A stretch of 64,000 nucleotides of DNA, taken from assembly GCA_047608145.1 (NCBI GenBank), contig JASGDC010000033.1, forward strand, positions 1 through 64,000, read 5' to 3'. This stretch comes from JASGDC01 sp047608145. GTDB lineage: Bacteria; Actinomycetota; Actinomycetes; Actinomycetales; Micrococcaceae. Position numbers and translations under genes: made by a program. The notes below the pieces were generated by a model that saw only the letters and a list, made by a program, of their open reading frames with translations, ran no database searches and was not told where the DNA came from. Shown in pieces: positions 8,044-17,881 of the stretch (within the stretch, counting starts at the first letter, position 1; every line of letters begins with the position of its first letter).

Positions 8044-9248
8044 TGTTCAAAATTCATAAAGAACTAGATAATAAACTCGGTAGAACCGGCACAATCACTA
8101 CTCCACATGGGGAAATTCAAACTCCAGCTTTTATTGTGGTGGGTACTAAAGCCACAGTTAAAACTCTAGCACCCGAACAAGTTAAAGCTGCTAATGCTCA
8201 AGCAGTACTTGCAAACGCTTATCACCTTTACTTACAACCTGGCCCTGAAATTTTAGACATGGCTGGTGGCTTAGGAAAATTCATGAACTGGGATGGACCA
8301 ACTTTTACCGACAGTGGTGGTTTTCAGGTAATGAGTTTAGGTGCAGGATTCAAAAAAGTTATCTCAATGAATGAAACCGGCAAACGGGTAGATAACCAAA
8401 CTGCCAAAGGTAAAGAGAAGCTAGCTTTTGTCGATAATGATGGTGTCACTTTTAAATCGCACCTAGATGGTTCAAAACATCGCTTTACCCCTGAGATTTC
8501 TATGAAAGTACAGCACCAGCTTGGCGCCGATATTATGTTTGCTTTTGACGAATTAACTACCTTAATGAATACTAAGCACTACCAAATACGTTCTTTGGAA
8601 CGCACTCGTCTTTGGGCAATCCGATGTCTAATTGAACACCAACGCTTGACTGAAGAACGTAGTGATAAACCTTACCAAGCATTATTTGGCGTAATCCAAG
8701 GTGCACAATATGAAGATTTACGTAGAAAAGCAGCTACAGATCTGGGCACTATGAATGTCAATGGTCAAGAATTTGACGGTTTTGGCATTGGCGGTGCTTT
8801 AGAAAAAGAAAATATGTCTACTATTGTGCGTTGGGTCAGCGAAGAATTACCAAAAGAAAAACCACGACACTTATTGGGTATCAGTGAGCCAGATGATTTC
8901 TTTGCCGGAATCGAAAATGGTGCAGATACCTTTGACTGTGTAAATCCATCACGAGTTGCCCGCAACGGTGCTGTATATACTAAAGATGGTCGCTTTAATA
9001 TAACTCGTGCAGCTTACAAAAAAGACTTCTCACCTATCGAAAAAGATTGCGAGTGTTACACTTGCCAAAATTACACTAAAGCCTATCTACACCATTTGTT
9101 TAAAGCAAAGGAAATGTTTGGCTTCACTTTGGCCACTATTCACAACGAATACTTCACTATTAATTTCGTTGAAGAGATTCGTAAAGCTATGGAAATTGGA
9201 AAATTCTATAACTATAAAGAGCAAATGCTAGGGCGTTATTATTCGTAG
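8043..9248 (+). CDS. tgt: tRNA-guanine transglycosylase (queuosine pathway)
   Basis: This 401-residue enzyme exchanges guanine 34 of GUN-anticodon tRNAs for a 7-deazaguanine. Catalytic residues are in place: Asp90 in DSGGFQ, Asp169 for base recognition and the nucleophile Asp298 in FDCVNPSR. Zinc ligands are C336, C338, C341 and H367, with the classic spacing. The pocket loop that reads LAVGE in proteobacterial enzymes is ALEKE here (252-256), so the base used (preQ1 or queuine) cannot be assumed. No queuosine biosynthesis genes lie in the window, but a precursor transporter faces it tail to tail, overlapping by 10 bp, which points to salvage. Confidence 0.92.
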   Translation: MFKIHKELDNKLGRTGTITTPHGEIQTPAFIVVGTKATVKTLAPEQVKAANAQAVLANAYHLYLQPGPEILDMAGGLGKFMNWDGPTFTDSGGFQVMSLGAGFKKVISMNETGKRVDNQTAKGKEKLAFVDNDGVTFKSHLDGSKHRFTPEISMKVQHQLGADIMFAFDELTTLMNTKHYQIRSLERTRLWAIRCLIEHQRLTEERSDKPYQALFGVIQGAQYEDLRRKAATDLGTMNVNGQEFDGFGIGGALEKENMSTIVRWVSEELPKEKPRHLLGISEPDDFFAGIENGADTFDCVNPSRVARNGAVYTKDGRFNITRAAYKKDFSPIEKDCECYTCQNYTKAYLHHLFKAKEMFGFTLATIHNEYFTINFVEEIRKAMEIGKFYNYKEQMLGRYYS

Positions 9249-9925
9249 TATGTAGGCTCTTTACTCTTAACCCAAGCAATCACTCGATAAGTCACTGGCA
9301 ACATAATGAATTCTACTGCACATTTATACACATACCCAGTAATTACATAGTTCACAAATTCCCAACCAGTCACTACTCCGTAAAATGCAACCGTACAGAA
9401 TACCAAGGTGTCGGCAAACTCACCGACCATAGTTGAACTGATTAAACGAACCCAAAGTTTGTTTTCTTTGGCGTGTTCTTTCAGCTTTACCATTACGTAT
9501 GAATTGAGTAATTGACCTACGGTATAACCGCAAAGAGACGCCAGCACAATACGTGGCACGAATCCTAAGACTGCTTCAAAAGCTGCTTGGTTATGATAAT
9601 CAGGTGCTGGAGGCGAGATTTGGACAATATAAAAGGTTAACGATGCCAAAATTGATAAGAAAAAACCAAGCTTGATAGCTCGTTTTGTAGCTTTGAAACC
9701 ATAAACTTCTGCAAGTAAGTCACCGATAATATAAGTAAGTGGGAATAAGAAAGCTCCACCGTCCGTAATAAAGGGACCAAATTGGATTAATTTAGTCGCA
9801 CAAATATTGGAGATGAGCAATAAAACACAGAAAGTAACAACAATAATATCGTAATTACCTGAACCTGCGCGCGCATAATATAACTTGTCTTTGACAATAG
9901 TTTTGTCTTTAATAATCTCTGTCAT
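9239..9925 (-). CDS. yhhQ: Queuosine precursor transporter, YhhQ/VUT (DUF165) family
   Basis: This 228-residue polytopic protein has about six membrane segments. YhhQ hallmarks are SNICATKLIQFG, FPLTYIIGDLLAEVYGFKATKRAI and, near the end, GEFADTLVFCTVAFYGV. E. coli YhhQ imports preQ0 and preQ1, and relatives are proposed to import queuine. Its 3' end overlaps that of tgt by 10 bp on the opposite strand, so the two probably form a salvage pair. No clear Shine-Dalgarno is seen before ATG 9925; TATATT lies seven bases upstream, so the mRNA may be leaderless. Confidence 0.88.
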   Translation of the reverse strand: MTEIIKDKTIVKDKLYYARAGSGNYDIIVVTFCVLLLISNICATKLIQFGPFITDGGAFLFPLTYIIGDLLAEVYGFKATKRAIKLGFFLSILASLTFYIVQISPPAPDYHNQAAFEAVLGFVPRIVLASLCGYTVGQLLNSYVMVKLKEHAKENKLWVRLISSTMVGEFADTLVFCTVAFYGVVTGWEFVNYVITGYVYKCAVEFIMLPVTYRVIAWVKSKEPTYYE

Positions 9926-10012
9926 AGCTCTTAATATATTAGCTTAAAGCTATAACTTTCTGTATTATTCGACTAAAATTAAACACAACGACATAAAAGA
10001 AAGAAGATTATT

Positions 10013-10375
10013 ATGTTAATTTCAACTACGAATGACCTACCTGGCTGGGAAATCAAATATGTTTGTGGCGAGGTTTTTGGTTTAACTGCTCGTTCTCGTA
10101 ACGTTGTTTCTCAATTTGGTGCACAGCTGAAAGCCCTTGTTGGTGGCGAAATGCAAGGTTTAACTACTAACCTGATGCACTCTCGTAACGAAGCAATCGA
10201 ACGTATGAATCGTGAAGCTGCAGAACGCGGCGGTAACGCTGTCGTTGCAATGCGTTTTGACTCTAGTGAAATTGGTGATTTAGGAACTGAAGTTGCTGCT
10301 TATGGAACTGCAGTATTTGCGGTACCAGTTACTGATGATGCTAAGGAAGTAGCTCGTAAACTAGGATACCAGTAA
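10013..10375 (+). CDS. YbjQ family (DUF74) protein
   Basis: This 120-residue protein matches the YbjQ/UPF0145 family: an N-terminal LISTTNDLPGWEIKYVCGEVFG strand-helix unit, then a helix of repeated NEAIERMNREAAERGGNAVVAMRFDSSE and a final beta strand. Structures of relatives form small pentameric barrels of unknown function. The N-terminal and GGNAVV motifs are well conserved and the length is typical. AGAAAGAAGA before the ATG serves as ribosome binding site. It stands alone between yhhQ and a tRNA gene. Confidence 0.85.
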   Translation: MLISTTNDLPGWEIKYVCGEVFGLTARSRNVVSQFGAQLKALVGGEMQGLTTNLMHSRNEAIERMNREAAERGGNAVVAMRFDSSEIGDLGTEVAAYGTAVFAVPVTDDAKEVARKLGYQ

Positions 10376-10404
10376 AAACGCAGTTAGCTATATATCTAAA
10401 TAGT

Positions 10405-10413
10405 TGCTAAACT
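10405..10413 (+). promoter_or_regulatory. Extended -10 promoter of tRNA-Ser(GGA)
   Basis: TG-C-TAAACT lies 11 bases before the first base of the tRNA. TTAGCT, 18 bases upstream of the -10 hexamer, may be the -35. The extended -10 pattern recurs at several other genes in this window. Confidence 0.45.
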
Positions 10414-10424
10414 TTTGGATATTT

Positions 10425-10508
10425 GGAGGTATCGACTAGCGGCCTATGTCACATGCTTGGAAAGCATGCGGGTTCACGCCCACGGGGGTTCGAATCCCCC
10501 TACCTCCG
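10425..10508 (+). tRNA. tRNA-Ser(GGA)
   Basis: The acceptor stem GGAGGTA pairs perfectly with TACCTCC. The anticodon loop TTGGAAA between CATGC and GCATG carries GGA. A long variable arm and the GTTCGAATC T-loop identify a serine tRNA. The discriminator G is followed by CGA, so CCA is not encoded and must be added after transcription. Confidence 0.95.
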
Positions 10509-10566
10509 CGAAAAATATGATTTTAATCTGTTTCAGTTATAAGAAACTATCAAAATCATATATTCA

Positions 10567-12639
10567 TTATGAGTTACACGGCAGAACTTTAAATAATTTA
10601 GCTTCACCCTCTTGGGCTACAAGCTCCAGCCCAGGAGTATTATCGAGATTCCGCAAGCCGTTAAATTCAAGTCTTGGATGATTATCAAAATCATCTTTTC
10701 CGAAATCAATCGCATATTCCACGCCTAATCTTTCAGAAGTTTCGCAAACTTCTGAATTTGAATTAATTGTTTTAAAAGAGCTTGCAAGTAATTTTTTTTG
10801 TTGGTTTAGAGATGTCCCCATTACTGGGTATACAAGTTGGCGCCCGGTATGTGGATAGATAGCTGTTGAGCCATTGAAGGGAACACCAATTATTGTTGCG
10901 TTTTCTGGAACTATGCGTTCAATATCATCCATAAGTTTTAATTTATTATCGTCAAGGACTACTTCACTGGAGTTTGGTGCATAGGCATTCCTCTGAATCT
11001 GAGAAATAGCGAAGCGTGGTCCTTCATAGTAAAGTATAGATGCGGCTAACACGACTCCAAAACTAGAAATTAAAGTTATTGTAATCTCAGATACCCTTTT
11101 TATTTTAATAAAATCGTATTTTTCTTGTATTGTTCGGCAAGCACTTACTGTGCCCAATACAGCTAAAGGAGTAGTCAATACAACTTGAGCACCAATTACA
11201 CGATATTGATCTGTGTAATAAAATCCTGTCATAAACCTTCGGAAAGTAGTATCTGGTGTTCCTAGACCTATAATAAAGACAATACCCAGAAGAATATATC
11301 CATACAATAACCAACGATACTTCTTAATCTTAGTTGCATAGTAAAGCCCGATTACACTTAAGAATGCCAATATATAAGGAGAATGATATTCGACTTCAGT
11401 ATTTCTTTCATTAGTCCAACGAATAGAATTTGTTATCCAATCAACAATTGCGCCAGGTACCTTTTTTGTCGGTGGCCACATTGACATGCTAGCAGTATGT
11501 CGCATGACATAAAGTTGTATGGTTGTCACAATAAGTGAAAGCACTAAAAATATAAACCCTGATTTCTTATCTTGCATTCTAAAGGCTTTATAAGCTGCGC
11601 TTAACATAATTCCAATTCCCATAAAATAACTGAAAAATATAGTATTAGGCTGTGCTAGGAGCATCACTGTAGTACTAAGGATAAGTAGTATTAGAGAAGG
11701 TACTTTGTGAGTTTTCACAGGTGTTTTCCCAACAAAAAGAAGAATAGCAGCTATAAATATGGGGAGTATTACTACACTTAATAAATTTGGAAATAAGCCA
11801 CCAAAGTTAAAATAACGATATGGAAAACCAGTAAAACTAACGCAAAATAACACTGTTAAACTCAATGGGAAAGGTTTATTACCCCAAATTACATAAGAAA
11901 GGAATAAGCATGAAATAACCCACAAACCAGCAGAAATTACAACTGAAAAAACATTAAACGCAACAATAATTGTACTGTGACTAATTTGCGTTAAAGATAC
12001 AACATTAGCGTGAAACAAGGAAGGATAGAATGTAGAACTTCCGATTTGAAGAAAATCGTTAATATGAAAAGGAGATAAATTCCCACTTTTGAGAGCAGCT
12101 TCTGATGCACTAAGGTGGTATGCAGCATCCCACTTTTGATTAGACCATTGCGGATTGCCTATGCCTCCCATTGTGACTTTAGCCGCAAAAGCAATTGAAA
12201 TAACTACTGAAAAAATAACGAGATATAATTGTCGCTTAGGCATTTTATTAGCAGTAGGTATCAGAAGGAAAGAAATATGCCTTTTAATAAGGAAACTGAG
12301 CGTAGTGCATCCAAAAGCTACAATAAATGGCGCTACCCAACTCCATGCAATATCCAGGTCAGGAAGAATTACAATCAATATGGATTGAAAAAATAAAGTC
12401 ACCAACGGGGCAAGTGTCATGCGCACTATCCAATGCATTCTAACTCTAAGTAAAGCCAATAGCCCTGGACCTACTAGGATAAAAATAGAATAAACAAAGA
12501 CGTAAAGGTCTGGCAACCAATAATATAATCCTGATCCATGAACATCTTGAGTCATATCTAAGATATTACTGGGTATTAACAGTTTTTGTCCAAGTTCCAT
12601 CTTAAAAACATCTACAATAATCCATATAACTAAGGGCAA
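10567..12639 (-). CDS. DUF6541-like polytopic membrane protein, paralogue A
   Basis: This 690-residue protein has about 14 membrane segments. It shares with three other proteins in the window an early extracytoplasmic loop (WDAAYHLSASEAALKSG, then SPFHINDFL and FYPSLFH) and a C-terminal soluble domain containing VPENATIIGVPFNG, a CETSERLGVEYAIDFG cysteine and a final LFKVLPC. The architecture resembles GT-C enzymes, but no catalytic activity is established. It follows paralogue B with a 10-bp overlap. The longest frame starts at TTG 12639 without a clear ribosome binding site; ATG 12600 is an alternative. Its location in a glycan locus suggests a role in surface polysaccharide, which is an inference. 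Confidence 0.7.
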   Translation of the reverse strand: MPLVIWIIVDVFKMELGQKLLIPSNILDMTQDVHGSGLYYWLPDLYVFVYSIFILVGPGLLALLRVRMHWIVRMTLAPLVTLFFQSILIVILPDLDIAWSWVAPFIVAFGCTTLSFLIKRHISFLLIPTANKMPKRQLYLVIFSVVISIAFAAKVTMGGIGNPQWSNQKWDAAYHLSASEAALKSGNLSPFHINDFLQIGSSTFYPSLFHANVVSLTQISHSTIIVAFNVFSVVISAGLWVISCLFLSYVIWGNKPFPLSLTVLFCVSFTGFPYRYFNFGGLFPNLLSVVILPIFIAAILLFVGKTPVKTHKVPSLILLILSTTVMLLAQPNTIFFSYFMGIGIMLSAAYKAFRMQDKKSGFIFLVLSLIVTTIQLYVMRHTASMSMWPPTKKVPGAIVDWITNSIRWTNERNTEVEYHSPYILAFLSVIGLYYATKIKKYRWLLYGYILLGIVFIIGLGTPDTTFRRFMTGFYYTDQYRVIGAQVVLTTPLAVLGTVSACRTIQEKYDFIKIKRVSEITITLISSFGVVLAASILYYEGPRFAISQIQRNAYAPNSSEVVLDDNKLKLMDDIERIVPENATIIGVPFNGSTAIYPHTGRQLVYPVMGTSLNQQKKLLASSFKTINSNSEVCETSERLGVEYAIDFGKDDFDNHPRLEFNGLRNLDNTPGLELVAQEGEAKLFKVLPCNS

Positions 12640-14558
12640 GCAGTAATCTTATATAACTTCGCATTTCCTTTTTGGTCTTCTAATTTAAAACCTGGTGAAT
12701 TATCCAAATTTTGATAACCAACAAAATCTCTTCCAGCAGGTTGATTTGGAGGATTCTGATCAATTGGCATTGTGGAGTCCATATAATTAGTTCCAAAATC
12801 CAAAACATACTTGATATTCTTTGCTTTAACAGCTGTGCAAACTGTTGGGTCACTGCTAACTTTGTTAAGTTTAGTAGCAATTACACGTTCATTATTATCT
12901 TGATAGTACGTACCGAGCATTGGAAAAAGTACATGCCTATCTGTTAATGCATAAACCAACGATCCTCCATTAAAGGGATTATCAGCTATCACTGCATCCT
13001 CCGGAACTTTTTTTGAAATGTCTGAGATTAGCTGCAGTTTATTTTGATCCATAAGCGATGAGTCCGGGTTTGGATAATAAGTCGTTTCAAAAATATTTTT
13101 AATACTTTGTTTAACACCAATACTTTGCGTTGCAATCAAAGCTACTATACTAGCTGCTGCAAAAAATTGCTTTAGATAATTTTGTGGAATTAATTTAGCA
13201 AGTTCATCAACTAATACACAAACTAGTGGCACTGCATAAATAACCGCAAACGCTGCGATACGGTTACCATCGTTATACCATATTCCAGTTAAAATACTTC
13301 TAAATTGTCCCTCGGGGTAAGCAACACAAACGACATAAATAAAAGCTCCAATTAAAAAGCCAAAACTTAAGAAACGCCATTTTGGGCGCACCAGTGATAT
13401 GATAAAGCCGGCAACTACAGCAATTGTGATTACATGGAACTTTTCTGACATATAGCTTGTGTTAAACCAGTTATAAATTCCTTCTACGATATTCTGATTT
13501 GGTTTCCATAAATACGGCACCGTCAGCTTTACCCATACAATACTAATAGTAATAACTACAATAATCGTAATTACGAAAAAAATTAGTTTTCCACTTTTTG
13601 TTTTTGCATTAGAAATTAATTGAATACTATATTCCACCAACAAAGGAATAACTAAGATAAAAGTGGAGAAAATTGCATTTGGGTGAGAAAAAGCAGTACC
13701 AGCGAGAATAGTAACTACAATCGAGAAAGCCATTACCTGCTTTAATTCAATATGCTCTGGCTTTCGCACCACGATATAGATACTGGCAACTAATAATGGA
13801 ATAAACGAATACCCAAGAATGTTAGGGAGTAGTCCTCCAGTTGCTAAAAGTGCATATGGAAAAATCGGGAATGTCCCCGCTAATAAAGTACCAATACTCC
13901 AAATTGCTGGATACTTAGGAAATAATACATAAATTAAGAATAGCATTGAACAAATCCATAATTGTGATGCTATGAAAACAGTAAAGATATTATATGCTAT
14001 TGGAATTGTAGTGTGAGTCAAAGAGATAATTTGCGCAACGAACTCATGAAAAACTGCTGGGTAAAAAACATTAACTCTACCTTGCAAAAAATTACTAATA
14101 GTAAATGGTGAAGCAGAACCTGAATCTATAATATATCTAATAGCATTTTGATGAAATACTCCATCCCAACTTAATGCTGGATTTTTTGGGTTAAGTATAG
14201 TTCTTAACATATGGTAACCAATAATTGCACTACCGATTAACCAAGATACAAGCAAATACTTATCTTCCGTATTTAACTTAAAATCTATTCTGAGTTTCTC
14301 TCCTTTTAACGATGAAACTCCAAGAATAAAAAATGCTAATGGTAGTGCGGACCACCAACTCCACTTAATATGAATGAAATTAAATGCAATTGCCGAAATA
14401 GTGACAAGAAGAGCACTAAAAACAGGGGCAAAAAATAGAGTATATTTAAGTTTTATTCTAAGGCTTATCCCAATTACAATCCCTGGTAAATAAACTAAAA
14501 GAAAACTTACTGCGTAAACTCCAATAGTAGGAAACCAGTTAATTAATACTTCACGCAT
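12630..14558 (-). CDS. DUF6541-like polytopic membrane protein, paralogue B
   Basis: This 642-residue multi-span protein carries the family loop SWDGVFHQNAIRYIIDSGSA, then SPFTISNFLQ and FYPAVFHEFV, at about residues 128-180. The Asp and His residues there are shared by all four paralogues. The C-terminal domain contains VPEDAVIADNPFNGG, the cysteine segment PTVCTAVKAKNIKYVLDFG and a terminal YKITAC. It is closest to paralogue C at 28026. ATG 14558 is preceded by AAGGAA. It is 27 bp downstream of a glycosyltransferase and overlaps paralogue A, so the three look like one transcription unit for cell-surface glycan work. Confidence 0.75.
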   Translation of the reverse strand: MREVLINWFPTIGVYAVSFLLVYLPGIVIGISLRIKLKYTLFFAPVFSALLVTISAIAFNFIHIKWSWWSALPLAFFILGVSSLKGEKLRIDFKLNTEDKYLLVSWLIGSAIIGYHMLRTILNPKNPALSWDGVFHQNAIRYIIDSGSASPFTISNFLQGRVNVFYPAVFHEFVAQIISLTHTTIPIAYNIFTVFIASQLWICSMLFLIYVLFPKYPAIWSIGTLLAGTFPIFPYALLATGGLLPNILGYSFIPLLVASIYIVVRKPEHIELKQVMAFSIVVTILAGTAFSHPNAIFSTFILVIPLLVEYSIQLISNAKTKSGKLIFFVITIIVVITISIVWVKLTVPYLWKPNQNIVEGIYNWFNTSYMSEKFHVITIAVVAGFIISLVRPKWRFLSFGFLIGAFIYVVCVAYPEGQFRSILTGIWYNDGNRIAAFAVIYAVPLVCVLVDELAKLIPQNYLKQFFAAASIVALIATQSIGVKQSIKNIFETTYYPNPDSSLMDQNKLQLISDISKKVPEDAVIADNPFNGGSLVYALTDRHVLFPMLGTYYQDNNERVIATKLNKVSSDPTVCTAVKAKNIKYVLDFGTNYMDSTMPIDQNPPNQPAGRDFVGYQNLDNSPGFKLEDQKGNAKLYKITACP

Positions 14559-14585
14559 TAGTGTTCCTTATTGTCACTTTATATA

Positions 14586-15659
14586 CTATGCATTACTGAT
14601 ATTTTTAAAGTAAAGAGCTAAATCTGCTACTTGTTGCTCAAATACTGCTTTTTCATTAGCAACCTTATTACGATACACTTCCTGTAATTTAAAAAGTTCA
14701 TCGTAAAAATTTTCATCATGAGAAAGTCTCTTAAACATTTTAGTTGTATTAATCAATATATCCTTATCATAAGGAATTTTAGACTGATCTCCAATAGGGA
14801 AATCAGTATCATTATCAGCAACAGCACCTCTGTTTGCGAGTAGTAATAAACACTGATTAAGAGCAGCTTCACGAGGCAAACCATCGTTTCCTGGTTGTGG
14901 CCCAAAGTCTAAGAAATATCGGCTTTCTTTAAGCACTTCCTGGACTTGCTGGTAATTCATATCTTTAATACCAATAAAATTAAATTCTGGGAGGGTTTTG
15001 AATAGTTTTTCGATTAACCCTTGGTCTTTCGTAGCACTATAAGCAATCTGCATTTGGCTTTTATTGGTATTAGAATCTATTCCTACCATATTTTTATAAT
15101 CTATAAGTGGTATACCATCCTTATTAAAACATTTCTTAACCCAATTATGTGAATATTCCGTCTGTATTAAATGCACAATTTCTGGGTGTTCTTTTATTTT
15201 ATTTTGGTATTTTTTAGGGTCTTTAGCACGCCATTTAAACACCTTCATACCGATACTTAGTATATTACTTCTACCTTTTGAATCTAAAGGATTTAAATTT
15301 GAGCGCAATAATACAGGAATCGAATCTACAACTTGTAATTTCGGGAAAGTTGGAGAGTAATTAACACTAACCCACCAAATAAACTTATGCTTACTTTTCA
15401 TACTCAATAGGTAATTTATGTAATTTCGAGACTCAGGTGAAATTATGATATCCGTGTCACTAATTGCTGAAAATTTGATTTCTGGACAGTTATAGCTTGC
15501 GTATTGTTTTACAGGTTTTTCTTTTTCAGTTTCTGGGATAGCAACTAAATATGCTGCAATCCCTTCTTTATTTAATTGTGAAACAAGTTGGTGAAAAGCT
15601 TCAGGACCACCAGTTTGAAGCCCCTTAGGGTACAAAACTACCACTCTAAAATTGTTCAT
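14586..15659 (-). CDS. Putative GT-B glycosyltransferase
   Basis: This 357-residue protein starts with a Rossmann-like VVVLYPKGLQTGGPEAFHQLV segment, in which GGPE is typical of GT-B glycosyltransferases that bind acceptors through a glycine loop. The C-terminal half has YFLDFGPQPGNDGLPREAALNQCLLL, resembling the nucleotide-sugar binding helix (PREAAL in place of the usual EX7E). No membrane segment is seen. GGAAGGG precedes ATG 15659. It heads the minus-strand unit that continues into the two DUF6541-like genes. The sugar it transfers is unknown. Confidence 0.7.
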   Translation of the reverse strand: MNNFRVVVLYPKGLQTGGPEAFHQLVSQLNKEGIAAYLVAIPETEKEKPVKQYASYNCPEIKFSAISDTDIIISPESRNYINYLLSMKSKHKFIWWVSVNYSPTFPKLQVVDSIPVLLRSNLNPLDSKGRSNILSIGMKVFKWRAKDPKKYQNKIKEHPEIVHLIQTEYSHNWVKKCFNKDGIPLIDYKNMVGIDSNTNKSQMQIAYSATKDQGLIEKLFKTLPEFNFIGIKDMNYQQVQEVLKESRYFLDFGPQPGNDGLPREAALNQCLLLLANRGAVADNDTDFPIGDQSKIPYDKDILINTTKMFKRLSHDENFYDELFKLQEVYRNKVANEKAVFEQQVADLALYFKNISNA

Positions 15660-15777
15660 TCTACCCTTCCGCTATGATATTAACAATAAATATAATATAC
15701 ATACTACCAAACTATAGTTTTTATATTATTTTTATTTCGAAGCTATAAAAGTACCAGCTATATGAGAAAATATATTT

Positions 15778-16932
15778 ATGAAAAAAATTATTATTGCTAC
15801 TAGAATTTATGCTCCAGAACCAGCAGCAGCCGCTTTTAGGTTACGTAATTTAGCCAAAGGTTTTACCTCATTAAGAGCGAAAACAAAAGTAATAACTACT
15901 ACTGTTCCTAATCTTAAAGAAGAACTTAATGACAAAGATGTCACTATCGAACGCAAATGGGCACTTCGAAACAAACAAGGGAATATTAAAGGTTATTTAA
16001 ACTATTTAAGTTTCGATATTCCACTCTTTATTAGAATGCTTAAAGCAGAAACTCCAGATGTTTATGTAAGTGAACCACCAGTCACTACTGCCACCGTAGT
16101 AAATACTGTAGCAAGATTGCGTAAACGCCCATGGGCATACTATGCGGCAGATGTTTGGAGCGTTGCAGCAAAGTCTTTTGGTGCTCCAGCTCAGATTGTA
16201 AAAGCGCTTGAAATATTAGAGTGCAAAATGCTTAATTTCTCAAACCTTGTTTTAACTGTTTCACCAAATATGTCACAACAACTTCAAGATATCGGTGTAA
16301 AACCTGAAAAGATTGAAATTGTTGGCAATGGGGTTGATATGAGTATATTCAATTCTGAAGCAGATAAACCAAACCATAAACTAGCTCAGAAACCTTACTT
16401 TATATATGCTGGAACTCTGTCTGCTTGGCAAGGTACTGATATATTTATTAATGCATTACCAAAAGTGCTAGAAAAATACCCAAATATGAACATAATCATT
16501 CTGGGGCAAGGTGACCACGAACAAGCACTACGTGGTGCAGCAACAAAAGCTGCACCAAATAACGTACATTTTCTTGGCGTAAAACCTGGCGAAGAAGCTG
16601 CTAAATGGATTGCTCATGCTGAGGCTTCCCTTGCTAGTGTTGACCCAGCACAAGGCTATACCGTCGCCCAGCCTACTAAGACTTTTGCAGCTTCTGCATG
16701 TGGAACTCCCGTGATTTATGCAGGCAATGATGCTGGTAGTGAACTTGTTAAGCGTGAAAATCTTGGAATTGCCGTAGATTATCAAATACCAGAAGTAGCT
16801 GATGCTATGTTAGAAATGTTAAATAACCCATGGCAAAATCGTAAAAGACTTAGCAATTGGGCTAGCGAGAATGCTTCATTACAGAATATCGGGAAAAAAG
16901 CTGCGGAGCTTATTCTTAATTTAACTTCTTAG
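15778..16932 (+). CDS. Glycosyltransferase family 4
   Basis: This 384-residue GT-B enzyme begins IIIATRIYAPEPAAAAFRLRNLAKGF, contains DVWSVAAKSFG and GNGVDMSIF, and has the C-terminal domain FIYAGTLSAWQGTDIFINAL. The donor-binding segment reads QPTKTFAASACGTPVIYAG, keeping the Lys but not the first Glu of the EX7E motif. It resembles WbuB-like transferases of polysaccharide loci. The ATG is six bases after an extended -10 (TGAGAAAAT, 15763-15771) with no Shine-Dalgarno, suggesting leaderless expression. Its 3' end overlaps the convergent GT2 gene by 17 bp. Confidence 0.85.
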   Translation: MKKIIIATRIYAPEPAAAAFRLRNLAKGFTSLRAKTKVITTTVPNLKEELNDKDVTIERKWALRNKQGNIKGYLNYLSFDIPLFIRMLKAETPDVYVSEPPVTTATVVNTVARLRKRPWAYYAADVWSVAAKSFGAPAQIVKALEILECKMLNFSNLVLTVSPNMSQQLQDIGVKPEKIEIVGNGVDMSIFNSEADKPNHKLAQKPYFIYAGTLSAWQGTDIFINALPKVLEKYPNMNIIILGQGDHEQALRGAATKAAPNNVHFLGVKPGEEAAKWIAHAEASLASVDPAQGYTVAQPTKTFAASACGTPVIYAGNDAGSELVKRENLGIAVDYQIPEVADAMLEMLNNPWQNRKRLSNWASENASLQNIGKKAAELILNLTS

Positions 16933-17755
16933 CCCCATACAGCATCTCATAGCCGTGTTTAGCTGCTTGCACCTTACACTTTAGTATTTTCTTGCTTTGC
17001 CATGTGCCAAAAGTATAGTTTGTAATATGATGCACTACCACAGAAGGTATTAATATAATGCGCAAACCTAACTTTTTACATTGTTCAGCAATATAAAGCT
17101 CTTCACCGTATAAAAATACTTCGTAATTGAAGTTACCACCACGAGCAAAAAACTCACTTGTAAAAATCATAAAAGAACCATGTGCGGCGTATATATCTTG
17201 TTCTTTAAGCTTTATGTCTCTTTTATTACCAAGTTTTTCACGTAGAGCAGAAGAATATAAATCTACTAAAGTGGAAAATTGGGAGGCCCAAGTATTTGCG
17301 TGCATGTAAGTACGCAATTTCATTGCTTTTTCACTTGGACGATTTTTTAACATCGGATTTTGATGGCTATTACGTTTAATTGAATAAATATCTGGAGCAA
17401 AAACCCCAACATCGTCATAATTTTCAGTAATATTAACTAATTCCTGTAGAGTATTTTCATTGTCAAAATACAAATCAAGATTAGACACTATCACTATGTC
17501 ATTACTATCTACTTCACGAATATTCTTACTAAAACCATACTGGGCAGCTCCAAAGAAACCTTGGTTCTTTTTTGCATCAATGATTTTAACTCTTGCATCG
17601 TCAGAAATATCTCTAAGTTTATTAAGTTCAGACGTGTTCTCACTATTATCAACAATGTAAAGGGTCCAATCTTTGTATGTTTGCGATTGAAAAGATTCGA
17701 TATATTGTTTTGCGACATCTGAAGAAAAGTAATTAACAGCTAGGACATTTAACAC
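16916..17755 (-). CDS. Glycosyltransferase family 2 (rhamnosyltransferase-like)
   Basis: This 279-residue GT-A protein starts NVLAVNYFSSDVAKQYIESFQSQTYKDW and continues IVDNSENT, NQGFFGAAQYGF and IVSNLDLYF, in which NLDLYF takes the place of the DXD motif. A FFARGGNFNYEVFLYGEELYIAEQC acceptor segment follows, typical of rhamnosyltransferase-like GT2 enzymes. The start is GTG 17755 with GGAGG six to seven bases upstream. It overlaps the end of the convergent GT4 gene by 17 bp, so both belong to the same polysaccharide locus although transcribed toward each other. Confidence 0.85.
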   Translation of the reverse strand: MLNVLAVNYFSSDVAKQYIESFQSQTYKDWTLYIVDNSENTSELNKLRDISDDARVKIIDAKKNQGFFGAAQYGFSKNIREVDSNDIVIVSNLDLYFDNENTLQELVNITENYDDVGVFAPDIYSIKRNSHQNPMLKNRPSEKAMKLRTYMHANTWASQFSTLVDLYSSALREKLGNKRDIKLKEQDIYAAHGSFMIFTSEFFARGGNFNYEVFLYGEELYIAEQCKKLGLRIILIPSVVVHHITNYTFGTWQSKKILKCKVQAAKHGYEMLYGAKKLN

Positions 17756-17881
17756 TTAAATCCTCCATTTTAATTGTTAAAGTTTAAGAAAATGCTTACG
17801 CTCTTAAACTCTTATTTATAATTTATAATACGCTAGAATTAAGGTAGTTTTAGATATAACTTAGAGAACAGGTATAAGTAT

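Noticed and set aside
10415..10681. Open frame of 88 codons on the plus strand
   Set aside because: It runs straight through tRNA-Ser(GGA) and into the 3' end of the DUF6541-like gene on the other strand; it has no family features.
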